Shown here: piece by piece, positions 21,963 to 23,851 of the stretch
Layout of the letters: every line of letters starts with the position of its first letter
How positions within the stretch are numbered: position 1 is the first letter of the stretch
From: a virus
Reading direction: 5' to 3' (one strand)
Length of the DNA stretch: 23,851 nucleotides
Virus record (IMG/VR): IMGVR_UViG_3300046822_000057
Location: 1 to 23,851 of that record
Notes under the pieces: model-generated
Database searches by the model: none
Seen by the model: only the letters and a program-made list of their open reading frames with translations
Told to the model about the DNA's origin: nothing
Position numbers and translations under genes: made by a program

Positions 21963-22463
21963 CTAACTAAAATCAGACTCCAGCTCTTTGGCGAAGCCCT
22001 CCAGCACCTCCAGAAACGGGGCGTACAGCGTCTGGTGCTTATTATTGATAAACGCGCCCAGCATCTGGACAACTTCCAGCGCGGTGGCGAGGCGGTCCGT
22101 TTCCGGGAGAATTTTCTTACTACTCGATACCGCTTTGCTCAGGCTGTCGGCGAGGCTGGCCAGCAGCTCGACGGCCATCTTCGGGGGAACGTCCGGGTTC
22201 TGGTTCAACTGGTCCATCGTGGTCTGGCATTTGATAACCAGGCTAATCAGAACCGTTCTGGCGACGTTCTCCAGACCATCCCCGGCCAGCGTGTGGGCGA
22301 CCCGCAGTTTGTCCCAGTCGTCGCCATCTTTGGCGGCCTGCATTTTCCAGCGTCGTGCTGTGTCATACGGGACGGAATACTTCAGCGCGACCATCTCAAG
22401 CGTGAGCTGGTCGAAGATGTATCCGGTGCGGACTTTGTCCCGTGTTTCCTTTGGCCAGGCCAT
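21963..22463 (-). CDS. Terminase small subunit-like protein (DUF1804, Mu gp27)
   Basis: This 166-residue protein has an N-terminal helix-turn-helix (about 1-50: KETRDKVRTGYIFDQLTLEMVALKYSV, then PYDTARRWKMQA) and a helical body, as in the DUF1804 family of Mu-like phages, whose gene lies next to the large terminase in Mu. It is believed to recognise the phage end for packaging and to stimulate the large subunit. It has an AAGGA ribosome-binding site and follows Rz1 by 3 nt. Confidence 0.85.
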   Translation of the reverse strand: MAWPKETRDKVRTGYIFDQLTLEMVALKYSVPYDTARRWKMQAAKDGDDWDKLRVAHTLAGDGLENVARTVLISLVIKCQTTMDQLNQNPDVPPKMAVELLASLADSLSKAVSSSKKILPETDRLATALEVVQMLGAFINNKHQTLYAPFLEVLEGFAKELESDFS

Positions 22464-22466
22464 TGC

Positions 22467-22790
22467 TTAATCCTTATTTAACAAACTGCATTCGACGGGC
22501 TGCGGGAGCGGCCAGACCGTGGCGACACTGGCCATCCTGGCCAGCTCAATCTGGCGAATTAATGCCTTATCACAGTTGCTCTGTCGCAGCAGTTCCAGTA
22601 AGGCCGTACTCCAGAGCAGGGCCTCGCCGTAGGTCAGCCGTCCGGGTTTATCGCCCGGAAGTGGTGGGACCCGGGAGGCGGTCAGGTTGGCTGGCATCGG
22701 CTGGTAAGACGACAATTCTGGCCCGACGGGTGAGTTGCCACACGCGGCCAGCGACGTCGTCAGGCACAAACTGATTAGCGCCCGGCTCAT
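22467..22790 (-). CDS. Rz1: Outer-membrane spanin lipoprotein (Rz1, P2 LysC-like)
   Basis: The predicted start is the ATG at 22790 (MSRALISLCLTTSLAAC); an ATG at 22814 is also possible. The signal ends in the lipobox LAAC, so the protein is lipidated. The mature part is proline-rich at its start (PMPANLTASRVPPLPG) and then has LTYGEALLWSTALLELLRQSNCDKALIRQIE, the P2 LysC-type pattern. Its 5' portion overlaps the Rz gene in another frame, the standard overlapping spanin arrangement. It spans the periplasm with Rz to fuse the membranes in the last lysis step. Length (about 107) is within the LysC range. Confidence 0.88.
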   Translation of the reverse strand: MSRALISLCLTTSLAACGNSPVGPELSSYQPMPANLTASRVPPLPGDKPGRLTYGEALLWSTALLELLRQSNCDKALIRQIELARMASVATVWPLPQPVECSLLNKD

Positions 22791-23043
22791 GAATGATTTT
22801 TTCCCTAATCTCAATTCGCGTTTTCTCCTGCTCTGCGTTGCCTTGCTGGCTGCTGGTCTGCCCGTTCTGGCCGATGGATTGTTCCGTGCGGCCCTGATTT
22901 TTCTGGCGATCCAACTGCATGGACAGATTGTCCCGTTCGGTAGTCAGGCGAGCCACGTCCACCTGCGCGGCATCCAGTCGGGACCACAGAAACAACACGG
23001 CACCGGCTAACACTGCACACAGGGCCATGACTCGCCAGTTCAT
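22648..23043 (-). CDS. Rz: Inner-membrane spanin (Rz, P2 LysB-like)
   Basis: The 131-residue protein has an N-terminal signal-anchor helix (about 5-20, VMALCAVLAGAVLFLW) followed by a periplasmic coiled coil (VDVARLTTERDNLSMQLDRQ) and a Q/G-rich stretch. The C-terminal part (EPGANQFVPDDVAGRVWQL) fits LysB-type spanins. The Rz1 gene starts inside this gene in a different frame and runs past its end. It follows the lysozyme gene with 4 nt between stop and start. Confidence 0.85.
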   Translation of the reverse strand: MNWRVMALCAVLAGAVLFLWSRLDAAQVDVARLTTERDNLSMQLDRQKNQGRTEQSIGQNGQTSSQQGNAEQEKTRIEIREKIIHEPGANQFVPDDVAGRVWQLTRRARIVVLPADASQPDRLPGPTTSGR

Positions 23044-23047
23044 CGGC

Positions 23048-23515
23048 TCAGCCCTTTTTCAGGAACAAATCGCGCTCAGCGTTGCGGCGCTTCGTCAGCC
23101 CGGCCATCACTTTCCCGCCCGCTCGGTTCCATTTTGGAAACTCGTCCGCTGCGCCGTTGTAGTCTCCGGCGTTGAGCTTTTTAAGCAACGTACTGTCGCC
23201 CAGCCCCTCAGCCACGTCGTCAGAGTCGATATCGCTCCCGACGTTAAAAGCGAAGCTGACCAGCGCGTCGAACTGGTTCTGATTAATCTGGACTTTGACG
23301 AGTGACGTCACGTCCTGCTCAAACTGCGCCACGTCCTGGCTCAGCGCCTTATCGACCTGCGTGTTTGTCCAGACGAGTCCCTTACAGACTTCAGGGCCAG
23401 TGTGGCCGTATCCGATTGTCCAGGGTGCGCCACCTGTTCCCGGGTCCGGGTAGGCTTCAAGCTCCAGACCTTCAAACGATTTGATAAGGCTCAGGCCGTT
23501 ATTACTGATTTTCAT
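23048..23515 (-). CDS. Endolysin, T4-type lysozyme (GH24)
   Basis: I chose the ATG at 23515 (MKISNNGLSLIKSFEG), with AGGAAGGG upstream, giving 155 residues. The GH24 triad is visible: E15 in KSFEG, D24 in AYPDPG and T33 in WTIGYGHTG. It cleaves the glycosidic bond between MurNAc and GlcNAc of peptidoglycan. No signal-anchor or signal peptide is present, so it should be released by holin holes rather than exported. The end matches the phage lysozyme family (LTKRRNAERDLFLKKG). It overlaps the holin gene by 14 nt. Confidence 0.93.
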   Translation of the reverse strand: MKISNNGLSLIKSFEGLELEAYPDPGTGGAPWTIGYGHTGPEVCKGLVWTNTQVDKALSQDVAQFEQDVTSLVKVQINQNQFDALVSFAFNVGSDIDSDDVAEGLGDSTLLKKLNAGDYNGAADEFPKWNRAGGKVMAGLTKRRNAERDLFLKKG

Positions 23516-23843
23516 TTTTCCCTTCCTGCGTTTCAGAGCCGCTAACGCGGCGATTAACCATCGCGGTGGCAATGTCACGCAGCTTGTCCGCCCCTATAAA
23601 TCCCACAATCCCGCCGACCAGGGCTGAAGCGTTCGCAGGTAAACCGACATGAGTCATCAGACCGGACAGACTCATGCCGATGATCCCGCAGACGATAGAG
23701 CTGGTGATGGTGTATTTCTTCGGCTTACCGTCCTTGATGTTCATCATCGAAGACACTCCTACCGCTGCCAGTCCGGCATAAATAGCGGGTGCATTCTCAG
23801 CAATCCATTTCAATGAAGCTCCCCAAAATCCCTGATCGTTCAT
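23502..23843 (-). CDS. Holin
   Basis: The 113-residue protein has three hydrophobic segments (about 16-34, 47-64 and 70-86) and a charged, hydrophilic C-terminus (RRVSGSETQEGKNENQ), and directly precedes the lysozyme gene. This fits a class I-type phage holin that opens the inner membrane to release the endolysin. The ATG at 23843 is only 8 nt from the window edge, so its ribosome-binding site and the promoter of the lysis operon (Mu Plys-like) lie mainly outside. Which holin superfamily it belongs to cannot be settled from sequence alone. Confidence 0.85.
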   Translation of the reverse strand: MNDQGFWGASLKWIAENAPAIYAGLAAVGVSSMMNIKDGKPKKYTITSSIVCGIIGMSLSGLMTHVGLPANASALVGGIVGFIGADKLRDIATAMVNRRVSGSETQEGKNENQ

Positions 23844-23851
23844 GCGTTTCT

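Overview
The window is the late (lysis, head and tail) half of a Mu-like transposable myovirus prophage in what is most probably an enterobacterial (Gammaproteobacteria, Enterobacterales) chromosome. The evidence is the gene order, which follows phage Mu almost gene for gene, a P2-type overlapping Rz/Rz1 spanin pair, and a truncated host sensor gene at the left edge. All assignments come from reading the translated sequence and from knowledge of the Mu family; no database search was run.

Layout. Phage late genes run on the minus strand, so the phage reads right to left. At 23843-22467 is the lysis cassette: holin, GH24 lysozyme, Rz and Rz1. At 22463-19212 is packaging: a DUF1804 small terminase, an inserted lipoprotein and DNA methyltransferase, and the large terminase. 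At 19212-12413 are the head genes: portal (Mu gp29), head morphogenesis gpF, gpG, the protease/scaffold gpI, an AT-richer putative capsid cement gene, the major capsid gpT, gp35 and gp36. At 12416-763 are the tail genes: gp37, gp38, sheath, tube, the tail chaperone with a -1 frame extension, tape measure, gp43, gp44, spike gp45, gp46, gp47, gp48 and a short HxH-rich fibre. Start and stop codons overlap throughout (TAATG, ATGA), as expected for translationally coupled operons.

The phage end. Between the fibre and the host gene (about 404-760) lie repeated TTCTGGACTG motifs that look like transposase end-binding sites, a GATC-rich dyad, and a plus-strand 40-residue membrane peptide gene. That gene converges on the fibre gene and shares a bidirectional terminator with it. 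The host gene (2-about 404) is a periplasmic sensor-domain protein cut just after a membrane segment, as expected for transpositional insertion.

Less ordinary features. (1) The gap before the protease gene has the architecture of an activator-dependent late promoter comparable to Mu PI: a perfect 10-bp dyad about 50 bp upstream of a TATATT -10 box. (2) A 24-nt hairpin repeat lies at the predicted start of that transcript and again before gp46; both downstream starts lack a clear Shine-Dalgarno sequence. (3) The gp46 start codon lies in an 11-bp perfect hairpin. (4) The tail chaperone has a long -1 frame extension. (5) The fibre carries five HxH motifs at an exact 9-residue period, suggesting a metal-coordinated needle. 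(6) The small end gene has its ribosome-binding site inside a hairpin. Early genes (repressor, transposase, late activator) are not in the window and presumably lie beyond 23851.
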